This document shows, piece after piece, positions 1 to 8,148 of a DNA stretch of 31,788 nt. Position numbers and translations under genes: made by a program. The stretch is taken from contig JADKKH010000016.1 of assembly GCA_016720585.1 (NCBI GenBank), forward strand, positions 1 through 31,788, given 5' to 3'. The stretch is from Chitinophagaceae bacterium. GTDB lineage: Bacteria > Bacteroidota > Bacteroidia > Chitinophagales > Chitinophagaceae. How positions within the stretch are numbered: the stretch's first letter is position 1; each line of letters opens with the position of its first letter. The notes under the pieces were generated by a model. That model did no database searches and was not told where the DNA came from. It was given only the letters and a program-made list of their open reading frames with translations.

Positions 1-308
1 TAAACCTGGCTAAATAATAAATTTCACGGGCAAGCAATTTTCTGTCTTTTCTTTTCAATAGGGAAATTAGTGTGTCTATTGAATTACAAGGCCCTGGCAT
101 TTATTTTTATGGTTCTGCTAAAATTAGCAGTGTCTTTTTCAAATCTTCATTGAATTGACATATTCTTTTTCTCTTTTATGCTCCACAATGTGTTCCCGTT
201 TGTTTTCACAAAAACCCAAGCGTTACAGCCAGGAACAACATAAAAAATTCCCAGAAATAATGGGTCCATTTTTGAGTGGCGTATGCGTATGGTTGTGTCT
301 ACTTCCAT
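1..308 (-). pseudogene. Broken, partial copy 1 of the HAHTHT membrane-anchored family
   Basis: Reading leftward from the ATG at 308, the sequence follows the start of the tandem family found at 6.6-18.7 kb: after a frame slip in the first few codons it gives HTHTPLKKWTHYFWEF and a helix ending AVTLGF, a variant shared with copy 14. More slips follow in the T run after AVTLGF and at the next codons. Near the left edge another frame restores IDTLISLLKRKD and then REIYYLARF, which align with the middle of the intact copies (compare IDTLIVLLNSAD in copy 17). The 3' half lies outside the window. It contains the family 20-mer CCCAGAAATAATGGGTCCAT (plus strand). Its start is only 3 nt beyond the DUF418 stop, so it was probably the next gene in that operon. 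All differences that break the frame are one-base indels, so either decay or sequence error is possible. Function unknown. Confidence 0.8.
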
Positions 309-311
309 TAA

Positions 312-1566
312 TTAATTTAAGCGGTAGCTGGTGTTTATCATAGGTTGCCATTTTTATAGGTAGCACTGCGCCAGAAGCCACTCGAGCGGACCATAATTAA
401 AATATTTCAGCCATTGGGTGCTGAGGATGATCTGCAGTATGAAAAACCGATACCAAATAGGGTATAATAGACCGGGCCTATCTGTCCCATGTACCCAAGA
501 CCAGCTCGAGAAAAACAAAATTACCAGTCAATGATTGCAGGATATAGTTACTAAAGCCATTTTTTCCCACAGGGGCCAGCAGCACCGACAATATTTTTTG
601 CTCGCAGCCGATTGAAATGACAACATGAATAAAGCAACATAGGTCATTGCCAGCGGCACTACCGCAGGGCATAAGCAATGGTTTGATATAAACCCTTCAT
701 TTTTAAATTAAAATAATCATTGTACCACGTCATATAATGGCCCAGGTAATAATTGGCAGGCAAGCCGATTACTAAACCCATACAAATGATCAATACAATA
801 ATTTTTTATTTGCAATAAGTTTTATAAAAATCAGACCGGCCTACAACACTTAGCCAATTAAAAACATTCCTTGTGTAGGTATCCGGCTCACAAAAACAAA
901 TAACCATAGCGGTAAAAGAAAGCCAGCGATATTTCCTTTAACACATCCCACCAGGTAGAATTTTTAATCGCAGCCATATACTCTTCCCCTAGGCTTTTAA
1001 TATTAATGAATTTTGTATTAATTTGACTATCCACCCAGCCCCCGGTTTCAAATAATTTTTTTGAAGGATAATTTAAATCGGAAAGAGTCATTTTAAGCCA
1101 ATACAGCAATACAGGAAAGAATAAGCAGGACACCTGTTATCAATAATGTTTTATTGGAAAATTTTCTCAGGGGATTAATAAAACCAACCAAAGCATAAAA
1201 AACAATATCTCCCGGCCAGATCAACAAATGAACGGCGCCGAGCAATAACATGAACAGTAACCTTCTCCGGATGGTGGGTACGGCATTGATTCCTCTAGCC
1301 ATCCCCCTTTTTTACCTGCGGAGCAATACCCCAACCAAATAATAAACTGAAAATGGAATAAATTTTCCCTCAATGAACATATGATGTAGGAATTGTTTTG
1401 TGATCCACCCTTCCAGTAAGAAGGGACCATTAGCATGGGCATTTTCCTCGTACCAACTGAAACCGCTCCCGAGGTTGGCAATAAAAATACCGAGGATAGC
1501 AAAGCCACGAAGCACATCCATAAAGGTTTCTCTTTCATTGGCTTGAACGGGATTCAATGATTGCAT
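312..1566 (-). pseudogene. DUF418 (YeiB-like) membrane protein, multiple frameshifts
   Basis: The start is clean: ERETFMDVLRGFAILGIF is the typical opening of DUF418/YeiB integral membrane proteins, followed by an extracytoplasmic loop and a helix. The frame breaks near 1312; the next piece has the family pattern of RRRLLFMLLLGAVHLLIW followed by GDIVFYALVG (about 1100-1270). A third piece covers 890-1100, then IIVLIICMGLVIGL (about 760-810), LLAPVGKNGFSNYILQSL (about 520-585), and finally WLKYFNYGPLEWL near 390, which is the C-terminal DUF418 signature (FRYGPLEWLWRxxTY). In that last stretch adding one A and removing one C restores LWRSATYKKWQPMI. The whole family length is therefore present but split by at least five indels. 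The family is inferred to be a polytopic inner-membrane protein of unresolved, possibly transport-related, function. The gene diverges from the DUF2892 region at 1.75 kb. Confidence 0.8.
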
Positions 1567-1693
1567 TGCGGTTGGTTTTATGTTTAAATAATCAGGGCTG
1601 TCAGTATAGGAAGACGGAAAAGAGAGAATGGATAAATATAAAGATAGAAATCCGGTTTCACGTAAACAGGAGGAAGAAAAAATCAGGGATGCG

Positions 1694-1707
1694 GTGATTT
1701 AAGTCAC
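1694..1707. promoter_or_regulatory. Candidate CRP/FNR-family operator
   Basis: GTGATTTAAGTCAC has perfect GTGA/TCAC half-sites separated by six bases with a palindromic TTAA centre (12 of 14 positions symmetrical). This is the geometry recognised by CRP/FNR-superfamily regulators. It lies in the 186-nt divergent gap between the DUF418 gene (start 1566, minus) and the small ORF/DUF2892 unit (from 1753, plus). Binding is inferred; no cognate regulator gene is in the window. Confidence 0.4.
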
Positions 1708-1752
1708 ATACGGGCTTGCTATACAGGGTAGATTTACATATTGGGGTCCACT

Positions 1753-1818
1753 ATGAACAAAGCCGGGAAAATAATATTGGTCTGTTTGATTTGTATAGCT
1801 TTGGTTTTCTTATCGTAA
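1753..1818 (+). CDS. Tiny hydrophobic peptide, perhaps frameshifted
   Basis: A 21-codon ORF beginning MNKAGKIILVCLICIALVFL, essentially one membrane helix with a short basic N-terminus. If one base is adjusted near 1815 the frame would continue VKIPDKSINK and stop at 1847, giving a small protein with a helix and basic tail. It lies 46 nt upstream of the DUF2892 start and on the same strand, so both may share a transcript and the operator candidate at 1694. There is no recognised family. Short ORFs like this can occur by chance, so support is weak. Confidence 0.3.
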   Translation: MNKAGKIILVCLICIALVFLS

Positions 1819-1864
1819 AGATTCCGGATAAAAGTATCAATAAATAAAAAGTAAACTAGTTATT

Positions 1865-2078
1865 ATGAAAAAATATGGGCGGACGGACCGCATTATCCGC
1901 ATTTTGGTAGCTGCTGTTTTCGCTTACCTGTATTTCAGTGGAACAGTAACCGGCACTTAGGCCTGGTATTGGTTGTCCTGGGGGCGGGTTTTTGTATTAA
2001 CCAACTTGGTAAGTTTTTTGTCCATTATATACACTAGTTGGACTAAATGCCTGTCCACGCAAAGAAAATAGTAAATAA
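1865..2078 (+). pseudogene. DUF2892 small membrane protein, frameshifted
   Basis: From the ATG at 1865 the sequence reads RTDRIIRILVAAVFAYLYF then SGTVTGT, the typical start of DUF2892 (inner-membrane YgaP-like) proteins, then hits TAG. Restoring a T at the stop, removing one G from the GGG at about 1985 and one T from the T run near 2018 gives LGLVLVVLGAVFVLTNLVSF and CPLYTLVGLNACPRKENS, the full C-terminus including the GLNACP signature, with a stop at 2078. The family is about 65-70 residues with two helices, and that length is preserved here. DUF2892 proteins often sit beside rhodanese or sulfur/redox genes; none is visible here. Three homopolymer-type indels in an otherwise family-like sequence suggest recent decay or sequence error. 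Confidence 0.75.
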
Positions 2079-2102
2079 TGCCGATTGTGCATCATAACCT
2101 GC

Positions 2103-2116
2103 CTTTGCCGGCAAAG
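2103..2116. repeat. Perfect palindrome CTTTGCCGGCAAAG
   Basis: A 14-bp perfect palindrome between the DUF2892 remnant and the next terminator. Its GCCGGC centre resembles the palindromes seen at 4053-4073 and 23029-23049, so it is probably a degenerate member of the same interspersed repeat family. The remaining sequence from 2079 to 2243 shows no gene. Confidence 0.5.
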
Positions 2117-2243
2117 AGTACATCCCGATCCCTATCAGGACCAATGGTCTGAACATCGGCAATATGCCGGGACAATCAGGAATAATTTATAAATACAAAT
2201 TGATATAAATTGCCCTGATAGGTAGTTGATGGTTAAAGGTTAG

Positions 2244-2279
2244 ATAGAGGTGGGGGTTTATTCACGGCCTCTATTTTTT
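2244..2279 (+). terminator. Rho-independent terminator after DUF2892 unit
   Basis: ATAGAGG (2244-2250) pairs with CCTCTAT (2268-2274) around a 17-nt loop and is followed by a T run to 2279 on the plus strand. It would end the plus-strand transcript carrying the DUF2892 gene, just before the convergent gene at 2316. Confidence 0.55.
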
Positions 2280-2315
2280 AGCAGACCAATCCGGAAATTA
2301 TTCCTGTAAATAAAA

Positions 2316-3406
2316 TTAAAAGGAGTGTTCCATATAACCCTTTCCAGATCTATATGCGGACTGACGCGGGCATCCACAAAAAATTGGGAAACAGCTCTTT
2401 TTCGTATAGCAGGTTAAGTAATAATAATTTCCTTTTCGAGTTCCTGGTAATTTTCTCTCCCGCTGATGGAAGAGATGCTCTAATAAATGGGGGAGCAAAA
2501 GGGCTATGTAATTTTGATCCATTCCAGAAAGAGCCAGGAAACCAATATCATATTTTGATTTTATATAAACATTTACCAGTTGTCCCCGGCCTTTATTGAA
2601 AGGGTATAAATTACTCTTAGCCGGAAATCCCATTAACCGGAACTCATAACCATCAATCTTAAATTGTTTCAGAAAGTAGCATTTTCGCAGGGTTATTCCA
2701 TTCAGACCCAGACCCGCAGCCGAGTTGATTACGGTAGAAACTACGGAACCATTGGTATCGAGTTGGCCGCCTTTATGCGGTGTGATGATTGTAAGGGAGC
2801 TTTTACCTGCCAGGGTTACCGGGTTTGGTAAAGTATGAAGGCAAGAAAGATAAACCCCGGCCAACTCTTCGGGATATTGGAATTAAACGTCTGGCGCAGT
2901 TCCCAATCAGGCGGATATCCGTCATAATACGGCTCGTATTATATTTAATCTGAAAGCCCTCTTCAACAGGCCGGGTATTAATCCGGTCGTACCCCATTGA
3001 GGTTCAATTAACTGGTGCGATAAATTGCCTTCCAATGCGCCGAATAGTATGCGAAGATTTTTTGTGGAATGAACTGCATCGAAAATAAGGCGGTAACTTT
3101 TTGAGGGCCAGCATCACCGAATTCTTTTTGTAATAAAGCGCCCGCCTCTATTTTAGCCATTGTTCGGCTGGATAACCAATCTTGGATAATGCCGAGTGCC
3201 AAAATAAGTAAAACCGGTCTGCACATTATTTTTAAATGTTCATAATCCCGGAAATAGGAAAGGGTACTGTAGGCAATGGAAAAACTGTTACTTGTCTTTC
3301 GCCTGTACGGGGTTATTAAACTTCATGGCACCGGAACAAAAGCTGGCTGCCGGCATTCAGAACCAAGCAGACGGATAATACATAAAACGATGCTGATCTT
3401 TTTCAT
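2316..3406 (-). pseudogene. Unrecognised secreted, beta-barrel-like protein, frameshifted
   Basis: An ATG at 3406 overlaps the stop of the preceding gene (ATGA) and opens a short hydrophobic leader (MKKISIVLCII). Joining frames gives coherent stretches: AYSTLSYFRDYEHLKNNVQT, GFTYFGTRHYPRLVIQPNNG, FGALEGNLSHQLIEPQWG, YDRINTRPVEEGFQIKYNT, then one long intact segment to 2316 containing DGYEFRLMGFPAKSNLYPFN and VNVYIKSKYDIGFLALSG. Alternating aromatic/hydrophobic strands and a leader suggest an outer-membrane or secreted beta-rich protein; I do not recognise the family. At least five frame breaks occur in about 1.1 kb. The end may instead lie at 2278, depending on which frame is taken for the last 40 nt. 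Likely an operon partner of the 3403-3937 gene because of the 4-nt start/stop overlap. Confidence 0.45.
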
Positions 3407-3937
3407 TCTTCTTTGCCCCCTTTTTCTCCAATGAACCATTGTTCTTTATTTTTAAGTAATACATTAAATGTGGTCAGTGAACCATAACAGCGGGTAATAT
3501 ACTGCTGAATATTTACTTTCCCTCACCCAGGTGTTTATTGCTGTTGATGTTTTGTTCCAGTACCCGTAACCTGTCCCGCAGCATAACAATCTTATGAAAG
3601 AAATCATCAATGGGAATTTCTTTGGGCTTTAAACTTTTATCAGCCGGTTGCAGCAGCATCATTCCTTTTATCCATTTATCTCCCAGGTACATTTTCAGTG
3701 ATACCCACCCCAGAGACGCAAAACTTTAAGTAAAGATTTTCAACTTCACTAGTGGTTTCTATTTCGGCACTTACATTTTCGGAATGATGTCATCCAGCTT
3801 GTCATCCGTTTTATCAATTTCTTTAATACCTGGTTAATAGAAATCAGGTAGGTAGCATAACGGATTCCGACGATAACACCGGGACCATACTGAGTGTGTT
3901 GCAAACGGGTTCCGATGCCGAGGGTTGTTTGTTCCAT
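3403..3937 (-). pseudogene. Conserved Bacteroidota protein of unknown function, frameshifted
   Basis: The start at 3937 gives MEQTTLGIGTRLQHTQYGPG followed by VIVGIRYATYLISI, an N-terminal small beta-domain (Tudor/SH3-like in appearance) found in a conserved but unnamed Bacteroidota family. After frame changes the rest of the family pattern is readable: DKWIKGMMLLQPADKSLKPK, EIPIDDFFHKIVMLRDRLRV, then QQYITRCYGSLTTFNVLLKN and WFIGEKGGKEE before the stop at 3403. The overall length, about 175 residues, fits what I recall of the family, so nothing large is missing; only the frame is broken (at least three indels). Its stop overlaps the next gene's start by 4 nt. Function unknown; family membership is from memory, not a search. 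Confidence 0.6.
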
Positions 3938-4052
3938 AATTTTTATTTCATTTTTGTAGCGAGGGCACAAGGCCCGGTTTATTTTATTATCCCGCTTCTG
4001 GGGATACTTCATTTGGATGCAAAAAACATTGATATGAGATGAGTGCTATCGG

Positions 4053-4179
4053 CCTACCTGTCCGGAAGGCAGGCACGGCTCATCATCAAATATACCGAGC
4101 CTACTGCTCTCTGCTTTAGTTTTGGTTCTTGCAACCGGTTAAAACCCGTTGTTAGAATATTGAACCGAGGCTACGCCTC
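4053..4179. repeat. Cluster of palindromic intergenic repeats
   Basis: The gap from 3938 to 4179 has no convincing gene. Three palindromes sit close together: 4053-4073 (CCTACCT and AGGCAGG arms around TCCGGA), 4132-4151 (CAACCGGTTAAAACCCGTTG, arms matching at 8 of 9) and 4167-4179 (GAGGC-TAC-GCCTC). They lie between the conserved gene at 3937 and the family remnant ending at 4180, and the last one adjoins the point where family similarity stops, so a repeat insertion or repeat-mediated deletion may have removed the rest of that copy. From 3938 to 4052 nothing is recognisable. Confidence 0.55.
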
Positions 4180-4232
4180 TGCCCCAAGTGCTACTGCGAG
4201 GAACAGCTTAAAAAATTCCCAGAGATAATGTG

Positions 4233-4257
4233 CCCCTGCCCGTCCGGTCAGGCGGGG
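4233..4257. repeat. Palindromic repeat inserted in family copy 2
   Basis: GC-rich element with CCCC-TGCC at the left and GGC-GGGG at the right around GTCCGG. It falls between the codons for the conserved Lys-Lys and the His-Tyr of the family N-terminus. Its centre resembles the palindromes at 4053-4073 and 23029-23049. Confidence 0.6.
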
Positions 4258-4267
4258 ATTTTTTCCT

Positions 4268-4303
4268 GCCCCGAGATCCTGAGCTACTCGAAGGATCAGG
4301 ATC
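4268..4303. repeat. 36-nt repeat insertion encoding DPDPSSSSGSRG
   Basis: A 36-nt in-frame element (core TCCTGAGCTACTCGAAGGA) inside the family N-terminus, matching 14756-14791 at 31 of 36 positions. The length is a multiple of three, so it adds 12 codons without breaking the frame. Confidence 0.75.
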
Positions 4304-4362
4304 GGCAGTATGCGAATGACCATGTACTTTCATAAAATAAATTTGAAGACTATGTGATGATA

Positions 4363-4407
4363 GGCTCCCGACTACAGACTAATGACTCCGGACTCCTCAC
4401 TCCCCGG
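4363..4407. repeat. GACTCCC-type interspersed repeat at a gene end
   Basis: A run of repeated GACTCC/CCCGACT words that overlaps the last codons of the penicillin acylase gene, encoding its terminal EESGVISL. Similar runs occur at 17218-17234 and 25577-25608, in each case at the 3' end of a minus-strand gene. Confidence 0.5.
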
Positions 4408-6591
4408 ATGATAACTCTTTTCCACATGCTTCATTACATCATCTTTATAAAACAACACTTCTTTAAATTTTCCCTTGCTGTACATCAAAGCCTGGTCAAA
4501 AAATGTTTTGACTCCGGATCGCCACTCTGTCCGCCAGCCAGTAAGGATTTGGCTTTTATTTTTCCCGAATTCAACGGCACAAATAAAACTGTTGCCATTT
4601 ACACCATACCTTTTTACCGTACCGGGATATGTGCGGCTGGAATAGGAAGGCAGCATGCCCCAGGTGGAAGATACAAAGCCAACAGGAATGCTGGGTTTGC
4701 TATCGTCAAATTGATTTTCAACAGCGCCTGAAATCCGTTGAAACCGGTTTATCTCTCCCCAGGGTACCTGCCAGCGGCCCATTTTATTTTGGAGTTCTGT
4801 AATGGTGGCCAGGAGTGGTTTCAATAGATCTCCAGATGCAGCCATGGCCGCAAACTGCCGGGCTTTGTCTATGAGGTCTGCCTTTTCATTTCCGGAAATA
4901 ATTGTTTTAGAAATAGCAGGTAAAATTTTCTGACCCCATTCAACAGCGAGGGTTGTAGCAATTGAATTTTCTCCGCAGCGAAAATCCCATTGTTTCAACA
5001 CACCGATTGGCAGTATAAGGGAACTATACAGGGAGTCGGTGTGAGAAATATTTTTTTCAAATGAACTTACCAGGGCCGGAATCAATAATTCAAATGCCGT
5101 TAATCGTTTATCGTAGCCGGCCTGAATTACTTTGTCGATCGTGTACTGTTTTTCTTCATCGAGAACTCTCACTGCATTTATGCCCCGGAAATTTTCTTCA
5201 TCCGGCGCCATGTACACCGGAAAATTTTCCCGCTTAGGGCTGTTTTTACCTGCTACTGTATACGGAGTGGAGTTACAGTTTTGCAACCAGCCATTGACCG
5301 GGTTAATGCTCTGAACAATATCAGTAATGGCGTGTAATCCTTTCCATTCGGTAGCTGGAATGGTTCCGTTCACCGGTTGGGTCCAGTCATATTTGGTGTC
5401 GCGGACAGGAATACGGTTACCATGCCAGTAGGCGATATTGCCTTCTGCATCGGCATACACGGTGTTATTGGAAATATTGCCTTTCAGATCCAGCGTTTTT
5501 TTAAAATTCACAAAACTGTTTGCTTTATTCCGCTGCCAGCATTGAATAAGGCCATTCCTGATCCGGTTATCAGCTCTCAGGCTCAGGTAACCTTCCTTTC
5601 TTTTTGTCATTACAGGGCCATGATGGGTGAATAGAGCCGTAACGTTTTTAGTTTGAATGCTGTTTCCTGATTTATACTTCAGTAATATCTTTTTTTCAAT
5701 AACCGGCCTTTGTGTTTTATTATATTCATAGACCCAGCTATTATTTTTTCTTGAAATTTTTCAATATAGGTATCTGCAGCATCCACATCACTGGATGTGT
5801 GCATCCATCCGCAGTGTTCGTTGAATCCCTGGTAAACAAAAAATTGCCCCCAGGTAACGGCACCGTATACATTCAGCCCTTCCTCACTTACCATATGTAC
5901 TTCCGGACGGAAATAGAAAGTGACATGCGGGTTGATATATAAAATGGCGTTTCCCGATTCAGTAATTTTTGGTGCAAAAGCAAAACCATTGGATCCGGTT
6001 AGGTCCTGCGGGTTTTCGGTGTCTTCTAAATTTTGCTTCTTTACAGCGGAAACTTCTTTACCATCTAAATAAAGGTTTTTAAATTCGTCTTCACTGATAT
6101 CAGCCGTGTTGATCGCATTAATGCTGCCATCCGTCCATAAAAAAGGTACCAGGGTTTAAAGCGGGTTAAGAGGGCGGGTTTTACCCCGGGTTCTTATAGA
6201 GATAATAATTTAGGCCGTCAGCAAAAGCATTACATAATTGTTTCATCCAGGCGGGTGCCTGATTATAATCATTCAGGGAAGCCACGGAATCAAACAGTAT
6301 CCGGTTTAGCAGATCAACAGCCAGTTCACTTTCACCTGCCACTTCAGAGAGCCGACCGAGTTTGTCAATATAATTCATTTCCACTCTCTTGAAATCGTCT
6401 TCACATTGGGCATACATAAGTCCGAACACGGCATCGGCATCTGTTTTACCATAGATATGGGGTATACCATAATTATCACGGATGATGGTGACGTTTTTGG
6501 ATTGTTTTTCCCAGCGAGTAATTTCCTCTTTTGAAAAATTCTGGGCCAGGAGTTGAATGGGAAAAACTAGTAAAATAAGTATTTGTTTCAT
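4372..6591 (-). pseudogene. Penicillin acylase family (Ntn-hydrolase), frameshifted
   Basis: Starts at 6591 with a signal peptide (MKQILILLVFPIQLLAQ), then the alpha region with VTIIRDNYGIPHIYGKTDAD and YAQCEDDFKRVEMNYIDKLG. A G-run slip near 6181 produces TAA after NPG; another at about 6155 and one in an A run near 5740 break the frame again. Reassembled, the beta region begins TGSNGFAFAP, whose Ser (codon 5991-5993) is the expected N-terminal nucleophile, followed by INPHVTFYFRPEVHMVSEEG, YGAVTWGQFFVYQGFNEHCG, then 412 intact codons with NTVYADAEGNIAYWHGNRIP and the GVNGNSF region near the C-terminus. Such enzymes are made as a periplasmic precursor cleaved before Ser and hydrolyse amides such as beta-lactam side chains or acyl-homoserine lactones; the substrate here is unknown. 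The full family length is present. Downstream of family copy 3 by 21 nt, so possibly in the array's transcript. Confidence 0.85.
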
Positions 6592-6612
6592 ATGATTTTA
6601 TTTCTCTGAAGG

Positions 6613-7371
6613 TCATGAAGGACTCCTTTGGAGAGTCCTTTCGGACAGGTGATATTCTTTTTTTAATAAGGCTATCAGGTCGATCGCTTTCTTGTATAAA
6701 AGTTTCAGCCTGTTTTCAATTAAGAAATTGCTGCCTTTGATCTGGCCAATATCATAGGCAAGATCCTGGAATAGATTTGGGTCATAGGATCGCAAGGGGG
6801 ATTATTATCAGGTCGGTGAATGCCGTCAATGGCCACCATTTTATCAAAAATAAATGGGTTAAAAATGTGAGATAGCAACGGATCTGCTGCTCTTCTTTCA
6901 AGGCGATCATCGTCCTGATTCAACATGATGATCTCTACTAATTTTTGGTACGACATCATGCTGTCTGCCGACTGTACATTTCTAATTAAACGCAGGGAGC
7001 CAGAGCTTTTTAATTGTGTAATGGTCCCGTCAGCAGTTTGAAACCGGTTTGTCCGGATAAGCATCCTGCCCAGGTAGTAAAGGTCGCTTTCATGCCCTTT
7101 AATTTTTGACTGGCTAACAAAAGCATCAGCGAATCCATTTGTTCCCCTTTTTGTTTACGAAAAGAATATTCCGTTTAATGTTAGCTGTATCCGTTTTCAG
7201 ATCCTCTAAATAAGCTTGAATAAATTGTTTTTCCCGGTGTCTTTCAACAGCATGTTCCCTGATATTTTCTGCCAAAAAACCGCAGAACACAGCGAGGAAT
7301 AACATGATAAACTCCCAGAAATAATGGGTCCATTTCTTTCTAGCGGTATGAGTGTGTGCATGTACTTCCAT
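6613..7371 (-). pseudogene. HAHTHT family copy 3, two frameshifts
   Basis: Full-length member (about 252 codons) with the standard N-terminus HTHTARKKWTHYFWEF, helix, and AENIREHAVERHREKQF. The frame breaks at about 7133, where a run of four G would need five to give EQMDSLMLLLA, and at about 6800, where five C would need six to give NNPPLRSYDPN. Between them lies the family core GTITQLKSSGSLRLIRN. The last frame ends KKEYHLSERTLQRSPS; the residues after EYHL come from the palindrome at 6618-6640. Both breaks are one-base losses in homopolymers and the protein pattern is otherwise intact, so this may be a functional gene with sequencing errors. It is the last family member of the array, 7 nt downstream of copy 4 and 21 nt upstream of the penicillin acylase. 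Confidence 0.85.
6618..6640. repeat. Palindromic repeat forming the C-terminal tail of copy 3
   Basis: Perfect 8-bp arms AAGGACTC and GAGTCCTT around a 7-nt loop, at the end of copy 3. Partial relatives (TCCGAAAGGACTC- and TCCGAAGGGACTC-type) encode the tails of copies 4 (about 7379-7405) and 10 (about 11966-11995). The element appears to have landed at the gene end and replaced the original stop. Confidence 0.65.
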
Positions 7372-7378
7372 AAGTTAT

Positions 7379-8143
7379 TTATTTCTCCAAAAGAGTCCTT
7401 TCGGACTGGTGATACTCCTCTTTCAGGATGATTAATAAATTGTTGGCTTGTGTCAATAGTCGCCGGCATTCTCTCCGGTTCACCCTGTTCTGTGCCTGCA
7501 CGACAAATAGTTTATAATTGAACTCAGTCAGATCCGCTTTGCTGAAGGAGATAAGCGGTGGATTTCCGGTAGGCAGGGAAGGAATGTTGTCGGGGTTCAT
7601 CATCCGGTTGAACACGCGGCCATCAAAAAATCGGTGTGAAATATTCCTGTAATCTCCCATTGCAGATTCTTCAAGATCTTGCTGACGAAGCAATGACCGG
7701 ATGGAGGCATCATACTTGGTAATGCTGTCTGCAATAAACCCTTTCTGTATCAGCCGAAGGCCACCGGCATTTTTTAATTGGTCCAATGTGCCTTCATTGG
7801 GAATAAAGCGGTATAAAATGGTACGGGGCGCAAAAACTGCATAATAATAGATCGTATTAGTGGAATCATACGGCGGACCAGCATTTAAAATTGATGATAA
7901 CGAATCCATCATCCAGCCCTTTTCTGTTCTGGCCTCAATGATAGCATGTAGCCGCAAGGTATCGGCTATAATGTCATTTACCAGCGACCGGGCAAGTTTT
8001 TTCTCCCGCTGGTGTTCAATCATATGTTCTCTTTTATTCTCTGCCAAAAAACCGCAGAACACAGCAAGGAACAACATTAAAAATTCCCAGAAATAATGTG
8101 TCCATTTTTTCCGGGCGGTATGGGTGTGGGCATGTACTTCCAT
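7379..8143 (-). CDS. HAHTHT family membrane-anchored protein, copy 4
   Basis: 254 residues. H4, H6 and H8 precede RKKW (11-14); a single helix spans about 17-37, predicted N-in/C-out from the basic RKK before it. The post-helix segment NKREHMIEHQREKK leads to a mostly helical soluble domain with the central motif GTLDQLKNAGGLRLI (118-132), a later PTGNPPL element and a C-terminus ending EEYHQSERTLLEK. The last eight residues are not part of the family pattern; they derive from a palindromic repeat. The REK/RLI subgroup applies. It starts 5 nt after copy 5 ends and ends 7 nt before copy 3. Its middle domain is closest by eye to copy 10 (same IEHQREKK, similar tail). Unknown function; probably periplasmic-facing inner-membrane protein, a DUF6090-like layout. 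Confidence 0.85.
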   Translation of the reverse strand: MEVHAHTHTARKKWTHYFWEFLMLFLAVFCGFLAENKREHMIEHQREKKLARSLVNDIIADTLRLHAIIEARTEKGWMMDSLSSILNAGPPYDSTNTIYYYAVFAPRTILYRFIPNEGTLDQLKNAGGLRLIQKGFIADSITKYDASIRSLLRQQDLEESAMGDYRNISHRFFDGRVFNRMMNPDNIPSLPTGNPPLISFSKADLTEFNYKLFVVQAQNRVNRRECRRLLTQANNLLIILKEEYHQSERTLLEK

Positions 8144-8148
8144 AAAAG

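Larger units (their letters stand above)
4180..4333 (-). pseudogene. Remnant copy 2 of the HAHTHT family, disrupted by repeats
   Basis: From the ATG at 4333 the reading is MKVHGHSHTA, then a 12-residue insertion DPDPSSSSGSRG, then RKK. At the Trp-Thr codons a second, palindromic element of about 25 bp (4233-4257) interrupts the gene, after which HYLWEFFKLFLAVALGA continues the family helix and stops matching at 4180, where a palindrome begins. Only the first 40 or so family codons survive. The first insertion is at exactly the same residue as in copy 12 (14015-14821), with 31 of 36 bases identical, so the two copies descend from one ancestor that already carried it. The remnant is separated from the penicillin acylase stop by 38 nt. 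It cannot encode a functional member. Confidence 0.8.

Noticed and set aside
4372..6591. Treating the penicillin acylase pieces as two or three independent genes
   Set aside because: Signal peptide, alpha region, nucleophile Ser and beta region occur once each in normal order and sum to the normal length; only the frame changes.
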